DNA of 47,398 nt, taken from positions 1-47,398 of the forward strand of contig LWCA01000148.1 in the NCBI GenBank assembly GCA_001642005.1. The letters run 5' to 3'. Each line of letters starts with the position of its first letter. Position 1 is the stretch's first letter. Origin of the DNA: Intoshia linei (Eukaryota; Orthonectida; Rhopaluridae). Below, in pieces: positions 23,182 through 35,000 of the stretch. A program made the translations under genes and the position numbers. The notes below the pieces were generated by a model. It made no database searches, had not been told where the DNA came from, and saw only the letters and a list, made by a program, of their open reading frames with translations.

Positions 23182-23835
23182 CTGTAGTGGACAAAGACCA
23201 ATATAAACCAGAAAAAATCGACCCATGAAAGTCTAGTAGGCCATCCTGATTTAAAATGCAAATCATATTACTGTTGATAAATTTATTCAGTTATGATGTA
23301 CTAATTATGACGCAGTCACAGTTCACCACCTATACTTGTATATTTATCTAAATTACCAATTGAATTTGTGTGAATATGTGATTGATCTTTATCATATACA
23401 TTATTGTACATTTCAAAAAATAAAAGGTATAATTTTTGTCTAAAAAAGAATTGAATTATCTAAATTTAAAAAATATGACAGTAATGGGTTGAGGTTAGGC
23501 CCTAATCATTAGTGATTGGAACGACTTAAAAAGCGAAATTAACTAATGAACTAGAGTCGAAAAATTATATGTGGGCCTCATTTTAGAAAGTTGTAACTAA
23601 ATCAAGGTCGCCACACTTTTTTTATCTAGGACCGTAATTTGCAAAATATTACATTTCAACAAATAGAAATAAAATTGTAGTGCTCCGAAATCTAATATTG
23701 CCGATATGAATAATTTGATGATCCATAATCTAAATCAAATGTGTCACACCTTGGAAAATAGTTCATTATTGATAATGTAAATATCTCTGATTTTTCTGTA
23801 TCAGTTCAACATATACAGAGTGATTCAACCCACCA

Positions 23836-23897
23836 CTATGAATACCTAATACCTAATAAATACCTAATAAATACCCAAAAAATACCTAATAAATAAA
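23836..23897. repeat. 11-base tandem repeat at the 3' end of PUS3
   Basis: About five imperfect copies of ATACCTAATAA in a row. The block overlaps the PUS3 stop codon (23866-23864), so the last dozen codons of that gene (LFIRYFLGIY) are translated repeat. Confidence 0.7.
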
Positions 23898-26225
23898 TTG
23901 ATAAAATCTGAAAAAATATGTTTGGATTTAAGAGTATTTAAAATACTATCATTAAACATCCATTTCAAATCGAGATATTCGGCATTCGATAATATTAACG
24001 ATTTACCTAAACGAGAATTTTAAAAAATAAAAAATTTTGAACCCGTTACAAAAGGGTACGATTCATATATTCCATTTTTTTCAAAATCCAAAAATTTTTC
24101 AATGCAATCAATGGACAATTTATTGCGTCCAACATATAACAATAGAGACATGATACATCTAATTTGATGCCACAAGAAACCTGACGCTTTTATTTCCAAT
24201 ATTGCCATTCCACATTGATCAAATACAGATCTAAGAAATGGGTCATTACTTTAAATTAGTTAATAAAAGTCGGCAACATGTGATTTTGCAAAGTAATGTA
24301 ATTATTTGCAGGAAACTGGTAATAACTAATTAATAATCAATACAAATTACGAACCTAGGTATATGCTAATTACTAAAAATCGATAATTACCCGACAGGTT
24401 CATGTAATTGTTTAATCTCTGCTTTTATTACAGTACGTTCAAATTTTTTAATTTCGTTCTTTTTACATCGACAAAAATTTCTAAAATTGTGGGTTCCTTT
24501 TAGCATTTGGCACACTTGATTCATTTTCTAGTATACAAGTTATGTTATATTAAATTGCTATGACATAAATCTATTAAAATCTCTGTAGCCCTAATAATAA
24601 ATGGCGTTTAGTTTTTGTCTCGTTGATGACAAGTGTCAAAAAGTAAAACAATAATATAATTGTTAATTTTTAGATCTTAAATATACTTGAAATATAAAAA
24701 GTATTACATTGATATCAAGATTGTAGGTAGGAAAAAAATAATTATATGTGCGACTTTCACAGTTAAATCTAAAAACTGTATGAATTATTGCATTGATAAA
24801 TCAAGAAATCTGACAAATTACCTAGCAGAAAAACCAATATCTACGAATGTATAAGCCAATATTCTTATATTTGCTGGAAGGACTCTATTCAATATACTCG
24901 GATAGTTCAATTCACCTATATTTTTCAAAATACACAAGGTAATACATTAAATACTTACATGATTCTGCACTTTCTGGCTGTCTTAGTATTCCACGCCCTT
25001 TTGATGTTACACAGCGCACAAATAATGATACTACCTATTTAATCTCAAATTAAACACAATTACATTATCATAGTTAAAATATACCTGACCAGTAGCACTG
25101 ACTCCTTTGTCTGTTCGACCACAAAATTCAATTTTAGCGGAGGTTCTAATTTTTGATAAAATTAAAAGCCTCCGTTTGATTGTTAATTAATAATTACACA
25201 TCTTTAATACATTTGACCAATTGTAAGGTTTTTATTAAATTGGCTTCAACAGTATTTTCAGTATTTTCTTGTCTAACCAAACCATCATAATCTATTCCAA
25301 TATATGAAAATAAAAGCGCAATTTTTCGTATTCCATATCTATATATTACGTATAGTTAATATATAATCTTAAAAAATATTTTCATGCATTATAATAGTAC
25401 AATGTACTTAGTACATGTATGAATATTAAAACAGAAACTAAAAAGTAATGTATTCGTAAAAGCAACTATTCGTTGGAACTTTAAAGGATTTATTAATTTT
25501 TGAGAGTAAGACTTGTTTAAAGGTTACAACCCCAGTAGTATAGACTGCTGAACTTGTCATCCATCATATAAAAAAATGTAAATACTTTTCAAAATGAAAT
25601 GTCTTTTTCCGTTTCTCCTTTTTAGAACTGTTAGTATGCATACTATTTTTTTGTAATAACATTGAAATTAATTCCTAAAATTAAAGTATAAAACGCAATT
25701 TAAATACAAACCACGTACACCATCGTAAATATAATATTCATACATAAACACACAAAAATATATAACAATGATTAGTTTGGAATCCAAACTTTGGATTTAA
25801 AATTAAGTAATGTATTTTAATCACTTATCTAACAATTTTATTATTTTTATAGTTTTAAGAGATAATTTGAGGAATTTATTGGAATAGTAATTTTATGGTC
25901 AAACTTTAAAATTTATTTATTATTTTTTAACTGAAAGTTTAAAAATGTTACTAGGATATTTTGGGGAAAAGTTAAGAAAATGAACCATACAAAATTAGTT
26001 ACATGTATAATGTACATTGTACAACAAATGCATACAAACTAAACTAACCAATGCGAATTACATGTACCTTGCACTAAGTTCTTTTCAGTGTCGGTCGAAA
26101 ACCTCGAACCTCACATTTTAAAATAATGTTAATAATTTAATACGGAATAAGTGAACCTCTTTGGAAAATTTAAGTAATTCTTTTCTAGATAATTTTTCAC
26201 CTGCTAAAACATTTAATCTTTTCAT
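23864..26225 (-). CDS. PUS3: PUS3: tRNA pseudouridine(38/39) synthase
   Basis: Minus-strand exons 26225-26157 (probable first exon, MKRLNVLAGEKLSRKELL), 25627-25586, 25338-25198, 25145-25085, 25034-24959, 24915-24822, 24768-24708, 24527-24391, 24230-24043 and 24006-23864. From the second listed exon to the stop every junction keeps phase. Between the first two the phase does not fit, so a small exon is probably missing. The TruA-family catalytic motif is present (FCGRTDKGVSATGQ, with Asp). Other matches are ALLFSYIGIDYDG, LNRVLPANIRILAYTF, RFNCESRTYNYFFP, LKGTHNFRNFC and GFLWHQIRCIM. PUS3/Deg1 makes pseudouridine at positions 38/39 of the tRNA anticodon arm. The C-terminus ends in minisatellite-derived residues and lacks any long tail. 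Confidence 0.92.
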
Positions 26226-26310
26226 TTTAAAATTAATTAAAAATAAAGTTTAATTTAGTAAATGTTGAAAATTTGTTAATACTTTTAGAAAATTGATAGT
26301 ACTTTGTTAC

Positions 26311-26747
26311 CAGTGGCGGATCTAAGATTTTCAGCCAGGGGCGAAATAATTATTAGTGGACCAAACGCATATAATGTATTAAAATGGGAATTTTTATATT
26401 ATGTTTATTTAATATTTCTATCTATAATTATTATTATTGTAGTATAATAATAATTTATATTTTTTTTCTAGTTTTGATTCTACTAAATTTTTCAATGTTG
26501 AACATTCAACTGTTGTTCAACTGCATCAAAATCGACAAGTTCTCTTTTGATTATGAACAACATTAAGTCTGATAATTTAACTTAAACTGATGCTACTAGT
26601 AGAGGTGGAAATTATGGGCACAACACAATACAATACTCAAGTTCAAAAATTCAATAAAGACTAATAACTAAAAAACCTTCATAATCAAATTTATTTATTC
26701 AGATTTAAAAAGGGGCTGCCGCCCTGGACCACCTATATCCGCTACTG
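26311..26747. mobile_element. hAT-type MITE, 437 bp
   Basis: Left end CAGTGGCGGATCTAAG and right end ATATCCGCTACTG are inverted repeats. The 8-base flanks TTTGTTAC (26303-26310) and TTTGTCAC (26748-26755) match at 7/8. The frame at 26384-26566 lies inside and is not a gene. Confidence 0.78.
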
Positions 26748-26762
26748 TTTGTCACACCAGAT

Positions 26763-26995
26763 CAGGGCCGTGGAGAGGGCTCGAGCCTACAATCATGAAA
26801 CATGTTTTTAAATTTTGAAAAATTTTACATATTTATTGTTTTTATTATGATGACCAATGCGATTTCCAACAGTCATTTTTAATTTGTAGATAATGAACGA
26901 TCAATTAAGCAATGTATTGAGGATTATTTTTAAATTTTTTTTAGGGCCTACAATTCCCATTTGGCCAGGCCAGCTGCTGGATTTTCACGGCCCTG
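26763..26995. mobile_element. hAT-type MITE, 233 bp
   Basis: Left end CAGGGCCGTGGAGAGG and right end ATTTTCACGGCCCTG are inverted repeats flanked by CACCAGAT (26755-26762) and CATCAGAG (26996-27003), 6/8 alike. It sits 15 bases beyond the previous MITE, so the two target sites touch. Confidence 0.72.
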
Positions 26996-27366
26996 CATCA
27001 GAGCCAAACCTACCTCATTAAAAACCTTATCAGAAATCACTATTCCAAAATTACAAATTGACCTTAAAAGTCATTTTGCAGTCGATGAGTAATGTCTTAT
27101 ATCCCTAGTCATCTTTCCAAGGTCTAAACTGAGTTTTAAATTTAACACATAACATAACTTATGATATTCAAAAATACATTTTTTTAATTTGAAAAAATAA
27201 TGTTCCCATTTTACAAATATTTCGTCTATATTATATTATTCAGTGGTTCTCAACAGTTTTTGAAATTTTAAAGTGTACAATGCAAACACACCACCAGTCA
27301 CCAGAGTCTGGTGTAGACTAACAGCAAATCTTTCGATAGAATCCAATGTAATTTAAATAAATGATT

Positions 27367-27437
27367 AGGGGTCAATTATGCGGCCCGTGCATTATTTTTT
27401 TTTAACATTTTGGCAAATTGAGTCTGACACCCCTATA
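27367..27437. mobile_element. Very short hAT-type end pair
   Basis: AGGGGTCAATTATGCGGCCC and GGCAAATTGAGTCTGACACC (then CCT) correspond to the common hAT ends CAGGGGTGTCAAACTC...GAGTTTGACACCCCTG, only about 70 bases apart. Just upstream, 27242-27262 (CAGTGGTTCTCAACAGTTTT) is another unpaired hAT-like end. Confidence 0.5.
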
Positions 27438-27613
27438 ATATAAATGATAGGTCTAATAATGCAAAAGTAACTAATGTTTTACAATATATTTATTATTTAT
27501 TAAATTGGGTCAAGACTATTGTCGAAAATAGAAAACTAATAGATAAATAAAAGTATATACTGATGAATAGATTAAATTTCAATAACATTAAACAGTTTCA
27601 TTAATTATTGAAA

Positions 27614-29052
27614 ATGGTAAACATTATGATTCTGGGCGATAAGAATGTAGGAAAAACAGGTTTAAAAACTAATAAATTAATAAACTTTTAGCATTTTGCG
27701 TAAAATACATGACAGGCCGATTTATACATGAATATTGCAACTTTGGTAAAATATACACGAATATTATAAAAAAATATTAAGATGAAATATACAATAAATG
27801 CGAAGAAACGAACGAAATTTATCAAATTAATTTGAAAGAATCTTGGATAAAAACAGTACAATCAGACTAGTAATTGATGAGTCATCAATAATGAACACAC
27901 TAATTCGAAGGTTGAATCTTTTTTCAGGGGTTAGCTCATATTACAAACCTTTACATATTTAATTTAAAATTTAAGAAAAATGTAATTCCAGCGTGAATAA
28001 AACGAATCAAAATCAAATCTAAATAAAATGTAACGTAAATAGCCAACATTTAAACTTTTGGGTTCATTATTGACGAGTCTAACTGGTATCTAAATGTAAT
28101 ATATAATAGAGACAAGTCTAATCTTCAACAAAACAAATGTTAACGACTAACAATTTTATCAAAAATAATTCTATATAAGGGTTTGGGATAAGTTATTTTA
28201 AAGTTTGGGATAAGGTGACATTTACAAATATTTAGCTTGGTAACTTTTACAATTTTATTGTGACATTCAATCTATAGAATGAACATAAAATAGTGTAATC
28301 ATAGACAAATATTATATCTAGAATCTACAAGATTCTAGAGAATTAACACGTAAATTTCTGTGAAAGGGTCAACCGAGGCTAAACTACTTGAATGACACAA
28401 ATTTTAGTACAATGAAAATGAATTTTGTTTCAATTGGACACATATATATGCAGTATTGTACACAATAACCAACAAGGAAACATTCAAAAATGCATTAGTA
28501 ATTATACGAAAAATTTCACAGTACAGTATAAAAATGAAATGTGAAAATGACATGATACAAAAAACAATACTTTTAATTGGAAATAAAATAGATTTAGAAA
28601 TATTTAGAGACATTTCAAAGAAAGTGTCAAATTCAGTAATTAAAAAGTACCCAGAATGTTGTAGTCATATTGAAATCAGTGTAGCGTATGCTAGTGCTTC
28701 TCAATTATCAAACTTATTAATGGTGGGTGTAAAGGACTACATTAAACAACGTAATATATCACAATGTTCATATACGTCCAATGAAAACAATACATTATCT
28801 GCAAAGAGTAGAAACAGAAAAAAAGAGACGAATGATGATAATCAAGGAACGTTAAAAAAGTATACGATGCAAGATATCAAAAAAATACGAAAATTAAATA
28901 TGAGCATTGAACCTATCGAAAAACCGGTAATTGAAATAATACAAACAAAATCTCAAAACGAAGCACTACACATTAAAAATGGAAAAAATAATTCTAAAAG
29001 TACACTGAAATTAAAAAGTTTTAAATTTTTAAATAAAACTTTTAACATTTAA
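27614..29052 (+). CDS. RERG/RASL-like Ras-family protein lacking G2 and G3 motifs (272 aa)
   Basis: Exons 27614-27659, 27692-27745, 27782-27855 and 28408-29052 keep phase. The P-loop GDKNVGKT (8-15) and G4 motif GNKIDLE (116-122) are intact. VKYMTGRFIHEY and VLYTITNKETF resemble RERG/RASL11-type proteins. The region that should hold the effector Thr reads EYCNFDEIY, one residue shorter and without Thr. Where DTAGQ (G3) is expected the protein has KESWI (52-56). The 28 residues from that point align with RERG without a gap, so a skipped exon is unlikely. The G5 region is SVAYAS. A basic extension of about 100 residues follows (SRNRKKETNDDN, MQDIKKIRKLNMS) and ends FLNKTFNI, with no CAAX box. 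It probably binds nucleotide weakly or not at all in the usual cycle; its role is unknown. The coding sequence ends 5 bases from the ZFR stop codon. Confidence 0.82.
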
Positions 29053-29060
29053 ATAAATTA
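29051..29060. terminator. Tail-to-tail junction of the Ras-like and ZFR genes
   Basis: The Ras-like stop (29050-29052) and the ZFR stop (29060-29058) are separated by five bases. A plus-strand AATAAA (29051-29056) overlaps the first stop codon. Each 3' UTR must run into the other gene's coding strand in antisense unless poly(A) addition is almost immediate. Confidence 0.55.
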
Positions 29061-32000
29061 GCATTCTTCCTTTATAGGTTCTTCGAATCCAAAAATTTCG
29101 TGAATGTTGTGATTGAAAGTTAATTGTCTCAACATTTTCTAAATAAAATATAAATTTCGTTATACATCAGGCTGGTCCAAGCAAATTTGGTGTGGGGCAA
29201 AAATTTAATATAACAATTTTTTTCTCAATACTGTGCATAACTTCTTAGGTCAATTTAACGTTTTAAAAATATAGTAATTTTAATTATCGATAATTACATC
29301 CTAATAAAAACAAACCCATTCATTATATAGAAATCGATATAATTACTGACAGTACTATTCACAAATAAATTCACTAAATTCAATAAATAATTTTGATTAA
29401 TTTAATCAGATATTGCTTTTGACCAGTTTGATATGTAATACAAACCTGTGACTCAAAAGTTAAATTTTGTCTTTCTTCTATTGTTAGATATGAAAATGTA
29501 TTTTTCACGTTAATTTCACATGGGTCGGATATTGAAAATTCATCTAAATTTGTGGTTTATAATATTAATAATATTTCAATGATAATTAATTACTGTATAG
29601 AATAAAAACAGAAACTAGTATAGTTTACAACTAGGGCACATTTTTCTCATTTTTGTTTTAAGGTATAATAGATCAAATCCTTAGAATTCTACAATAGTTA
29701 ACTTTTACGTGATCTCATAATGATAAACACTTTTAAACCTAAAGGCGTGGTCAATTCAAAAGGTAACACTTACATTTATTATATAATTGGATTACACATT
29801 TTTTGGTAGAAAATTTAAATCCCCCGTTATAATTCTTGCAGTTTATTTGAATAAGATTTATTATGCATTTCAGTTTCAGAAATCAATAATTTGTAAAAAG
29901 AGTTTAGATTCACAAATTCTAAAAATGTTTACCTGATAAAAAAATGCCTTGAGCAACAATTTGTATCACCCTCTTAAACAAAGCACCAACGGTAACATAC
30001 AAAACGTTATCCTGTGCATTATATATAGTTCTTTGTGCCTTTTCCATTAACAATTCCAAAGGCTAAAATCATATTAATAAAAACTAAAAATATACTACCC
30101 ATTGCTGAACACAATGCCACGCCGAATTATTTGCAATTAAAAATCTCATAATCCGTAAAACCTTTAAAACGGGTGAATAATTTCCAATCATACCCTAAAT
30201 TTGATGAATATAAAAAATGACATTAATAATAGAACCTGGAACCACTTAGAATGCCGCAATTCAGCAAGAGCTTTTAAACAAACCGCTCTATTCAGTTTTC
30301 GAGTTGAATCTAAATAATTAAAATGACGTTTTAGCAAAACCAGACAATTAACATAATTGACTAGTTAAATTAATGAAAATTGTAAACATGGCAGAATGAT
30401 TCCCAATGCAGATGTACTGTTAAAACATTCATAATTGCGTAGCTAATGGATTTTAACTTTAAATGTAATAAAGCCACGAAGGAAATGATCATGTGCAATA
30501 TTGGGAAGTACTCAAGTCAAAATATTGCATCTTGAGTATCTGAATGTAAATAATATTTAAATAATATAAGACACTTGTTGAATAGTTTATTTACAGTTTT
30601 TATTTAATTTAATATTCTAAGAAATGGGGAACCTTTGTCCAACAAAAAAAGATGTTAATTAAAAAACAGGCAAGGTAATATATTCCAGAACAATAGCCTC
30701 TGAAATTAATTTACATGATTCATTTTAAACACAAATATTGAGTACATTTTAATTTTAATTAAATTAAATTTTCGAATTGAAATGACTGCCTGAGAAATGT
30801 TTCAATATTTTATATTTGATATAAGGTGAAAAATTGGCAATTTATTTAATAAAATTTTTATCCATATATTGATATGGGTTCCCCACATCCGTTAGAATCA
30901 AATCTAGAGCGAACATTTGCAAATATCACACTAATCATTTTTGATCAAATGGAAGAATATACAAATAAATTGGGCCATTAACTAACAAGGAGTTGCAAAA
31001 CGTGTTCGCTCTAAAGAATGCAATATTTACCATACAATTCGAATCAAAATAAACAATCCTTGCACAATTCCTATAATTTTAATTTTTAATAAAATTAAAA
31101 TGTAACATTTCTCAATCAATGCAGGCAGCATTGCTGATTTGTAAGTTGGTTGAGTTATGTTAGCGTAAAAGATACAAATAACGACAAAGATCTGGCGAAC
31201 ATTGTAATTCTATAATTTTATCAAAAGTGAAATTTAATATTTTATAATTGCAACGTAGAGCTTTTAAAGAACGTGTAAAACCCCCAAAAATATACGCACG
31301 TCAATATATGTATAAAAACATCAAAATATTACATTTTATACACCATAAAATTTAAACATTCAAAAGCGCAATAAATGAAAAATACAAATAAAGAATTTGA
31401 GAAACTACAAAAATACCGTTATTTTCTTGTTTAAATTCATTCTTTCCATTTTCACACATTTTTCTAATTATTGGACTCGTAAATACAACAGAAACTGTAT
31501 TTAATACAGTTTCATCCTTTTTTCGGACAGTAAATCCAGATTCATTTTCTTTTAACTCAATTATATAGTTTTCCTAAAATATTAGAATTAATCTATTTCA
31601 GTACTGTAAATTAATACCTCTAATTTATCTGCAAGTTTTTGAGTAATTGTAACAAGAAATTGCATGGTAGGCTCTGAAAGACAAGAAACAACTAAATCGA
31701 CAGATTTATCACTTTTTATTAATAATCCTTTCGATAAAAATGAAACTCGGTCAACACTTCGGATGGATCTTTCCTTCCTAAAAAAATATACAATCAATCA
31801 ATTGTTTTTTCATATTGCACTACAAAACGATTTCCCAGTTGTCTTAGACTAGTGATTCCTAACGTTTTGCATTATTTAAATGCCAATAAAAAAATTTCTC
31901 TAGTTATAACAAGTTACATTATATAAAGGCTCTACTTTACTTTTAGAAAAGAGTAAATACAGAGAGTAATATATTTCTTTTTGACCGTGAAGGCGTAACT

Positions 32001-35000
32001 TGGTAAGGTAGAAATTTTTTTTTAAATTCTAATACATTGTCTCATTTTTGAATATATATCATTGCCTGTATAATTTTACTTGAAGTTTTCAACATGGACA
32101 GTGTTCAGAGAACATATAATATTAAATATAAATTACAATTATAATAGTTATTCAAAATAAAAAACCAAGTTTGGTGCAGCACCCTAGATGTGCGCTACCG
32201 CCCACATTAGAAATCAATATTTTAAAACGTAAAAAAGATTATTATTTAAATAAGTTACACTTCTCGAGTTTGCTCTTCAGTTTTAGTGGTTTCAGTAGAC
32301 ACATCAACCTTAACATCTTTCGGCTCTTCTATTAAAACGGCTGATGAAGAATCCTTTGATTCCTCCACAGTAGTATTAATATCCGGTTTATCAATAGTAA
32401 TAGACTCCGAATCTTCCATTTTTATTTCTGTGTTCACTTCAGGCTTCATGTCAATGTCTGTTTTCAACGTTTTAGCTTCAACAACAGCTTCAGGTATATG
32501 TTTTCGTTTTACAATTTTTATTGTTCGACTAGAAAATTTTGAAAATTTAAAATTATTATTTATTTTTCATAGATCAGTATTTTCGTATCTTCAAACTCAC
32601 GTTACTTCTTAGATTTTTCACACACACAAAAATACATAAATTATGAGTTAGTCAAGTCTATCCAGTTGTAATTTATGACATACACTACATTGTAATAATA
32701 GTATTATTGCACCTGATTCACATCCAGATCGTGGATACATTGTTTATAATGTGAATGTTATATAAAAACGGTGTAACCATAATATGTTAATTTACAATAA
32801 GTACATACTTCTTAACTATCAAAGGTTTCCAAACATTAAAAAACACTGAAATATTTCAATTAAATATACGTTTCGAAAGTATCGTTTGAAATGACTCGGA
32901 TCGCCGATTCCACATCCATAATCATTGAATAGAATATGCTCAACTAGAAATATAATTATTAGTAGTCTAAGTCCTTATTAACGTAATTGAAAATTCCGTA
33001 ATTCCGTTAATATGGAATTTTCCCATAGTAACACCCTTGTTAATGGAATTTAATTTTTTTAAATAAAAACCATTAAATGGTCATATTTCTCTTTTTATTA
33101 TGAGTTTTTGAATAATACATGACGAAGTAATATACACAAAACATAATCAACGGAGTCCACAGCAGTTTTTTTAGGGTCCATGAAAAATTTTATAAAAAAT
33201 GGACTTTTAATTATTAAAAAAATTAGTTTATATTTATGATAGTCATTAAAAATAGATTCTAGAGCTTTAGAGATGAATTTTTTCTTAACGAAAAATCGAT
33301 TTTGTTAATTAATCATATTTATTTTTTGACAATATTTTTGTGGTTCCTTTAATGACAATGACCAAAATTTGGTAGGGTTTTGAAGAAATATTTTTAACAT
33401 TTTATGGGATCTTCAAAATCATTAAAAATTTTATAAAAAAACATTCATTAAAACCCCTACAAAATTATAAATATACGATAATAAAAATAATAATAAATAA
33501 GAAACCAACTAAAATTTCGTGAAAAAATCAATATTATAAATTAGTAAAATCGATGATTATGTGGCTCCAGACAATGGACGTCGTATAATCTAATCTCATT
33601 GTTATTGCCATATATTTTATTAGATCTGATTCGTAATTATGTTTAAAATAGTCATAAATACCTCGCTCTCTTCAGGTCTAATATCATTGTGCTTTCTAAA
33701 AATGGCATCATCCAAAAAATGTTCGTACTTTAATGGAGCGTACATTTCCTACAATTTAAATAAATTTAAAAAATAAAAGTACAAACTTGACGCATAATAG
33801 TATTGGGTATTTTCACTAAATGTATAAGTACAGGGTCTCGTTGCCACATGTAGTACATTTTACTCCATCTTTCATCCTCAAAAGTTTTATACTTGGTAAG
33901 CTTACTAAATAAAACAAAATTAAAAGTCTTTTTAAAAAATTACATGACAGGTTTTTTTTCTTTTTCTTCGTCTTTCTCTTTAACATCATCATCACTTCCG
34001 TATAAATTATCTATTGCTTTCTAAAATGAGATTAATAAATTTTAATGTATCTAATTCATAAAAAGATATATAAACCTTGTAGGTTGCGCGATGTTCATTT
34101 GAAGCGGCGTGCCACGTATTTGCATTAATATCAGTCATACCCTTATTGCAAATTTCACAGAACCATGCTTTAAATTTAGCATCATCAGTAAATTCTTTGT
34201 GTATATATTCAATTCCTAACAGTAATTGATTAGTATGAAATTAATACATAGCATACAATTGAAAAGATGATCTAATTCCAATAACCCCAGTTTTGTCAAA
34301 AAAGTATAATGAAGCATTTTACTAATTATCAGTTAGCAGTTAAATAACGACACATCCTAACCTATATAAAACTCTTTGATTGTTAGTTATCTTTTATTTC
34401 AATAACTAAATCTTTGAATTTAAAAAAGTTTTCCGGTATAGCATGATAAACTTCAATCTCAGAAATTGAGTCATTCAAGATCAAAAACTTCAATTGTCCT
34501 TTTTTTGAAAATTGAAACCAGTTCCATTATTGTAGAAAATACACAATCTGATAAAGATTTTAAAATCATCAACATTATTATAATTTCAAAATCTTATACC
34601 TTCACAGAAAAAACCATAAATTACCCTTTTTTGTAAAAATGAAAAGTTTTATAATTTTATACAACATAAATTCTGGAAGAGTTTTTAAAATCATAAGCAG
34701 TACCATAAATGACAACATCAAAAAAATTTATTTTCATGATCAAAACCACAGGATTACCATTTTATTATAAAATGAAATCAGCCCTATAATTTAAAAAAAA
34801 TTACAGATGATAAAAGTATATCCAGTAAACACACAGAAAAAATTCAATCTGATAAAGTCACGCCTTCACGGTCAAAAAAGAACATTAATATTAATGTATT
34901 TTTAGACCCTCTTTGGGACCTCGATGATATTTTTGTAAAATATTGGTTTCGTTCTTCCAAAATTGAGCATTTAAAAAAATATTTTCTTGTATATATTATT

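Noticed and set aside
32286-32612. 108-codon plus-strand Ser/Thr/Val-rich frame
   Set aside because: Antisense to the acidic ZFR exon 32259-32528, whose phase links it to exons on both sides.
31982-34880. A single 2.9 kb transposon bounded by the inverted GACCGTGAAGGCGT ends
   Set aside because: Six in-phase ZFR exons lie between them, and the right copy is itself a full family B repeat, so they are two separate insertions.
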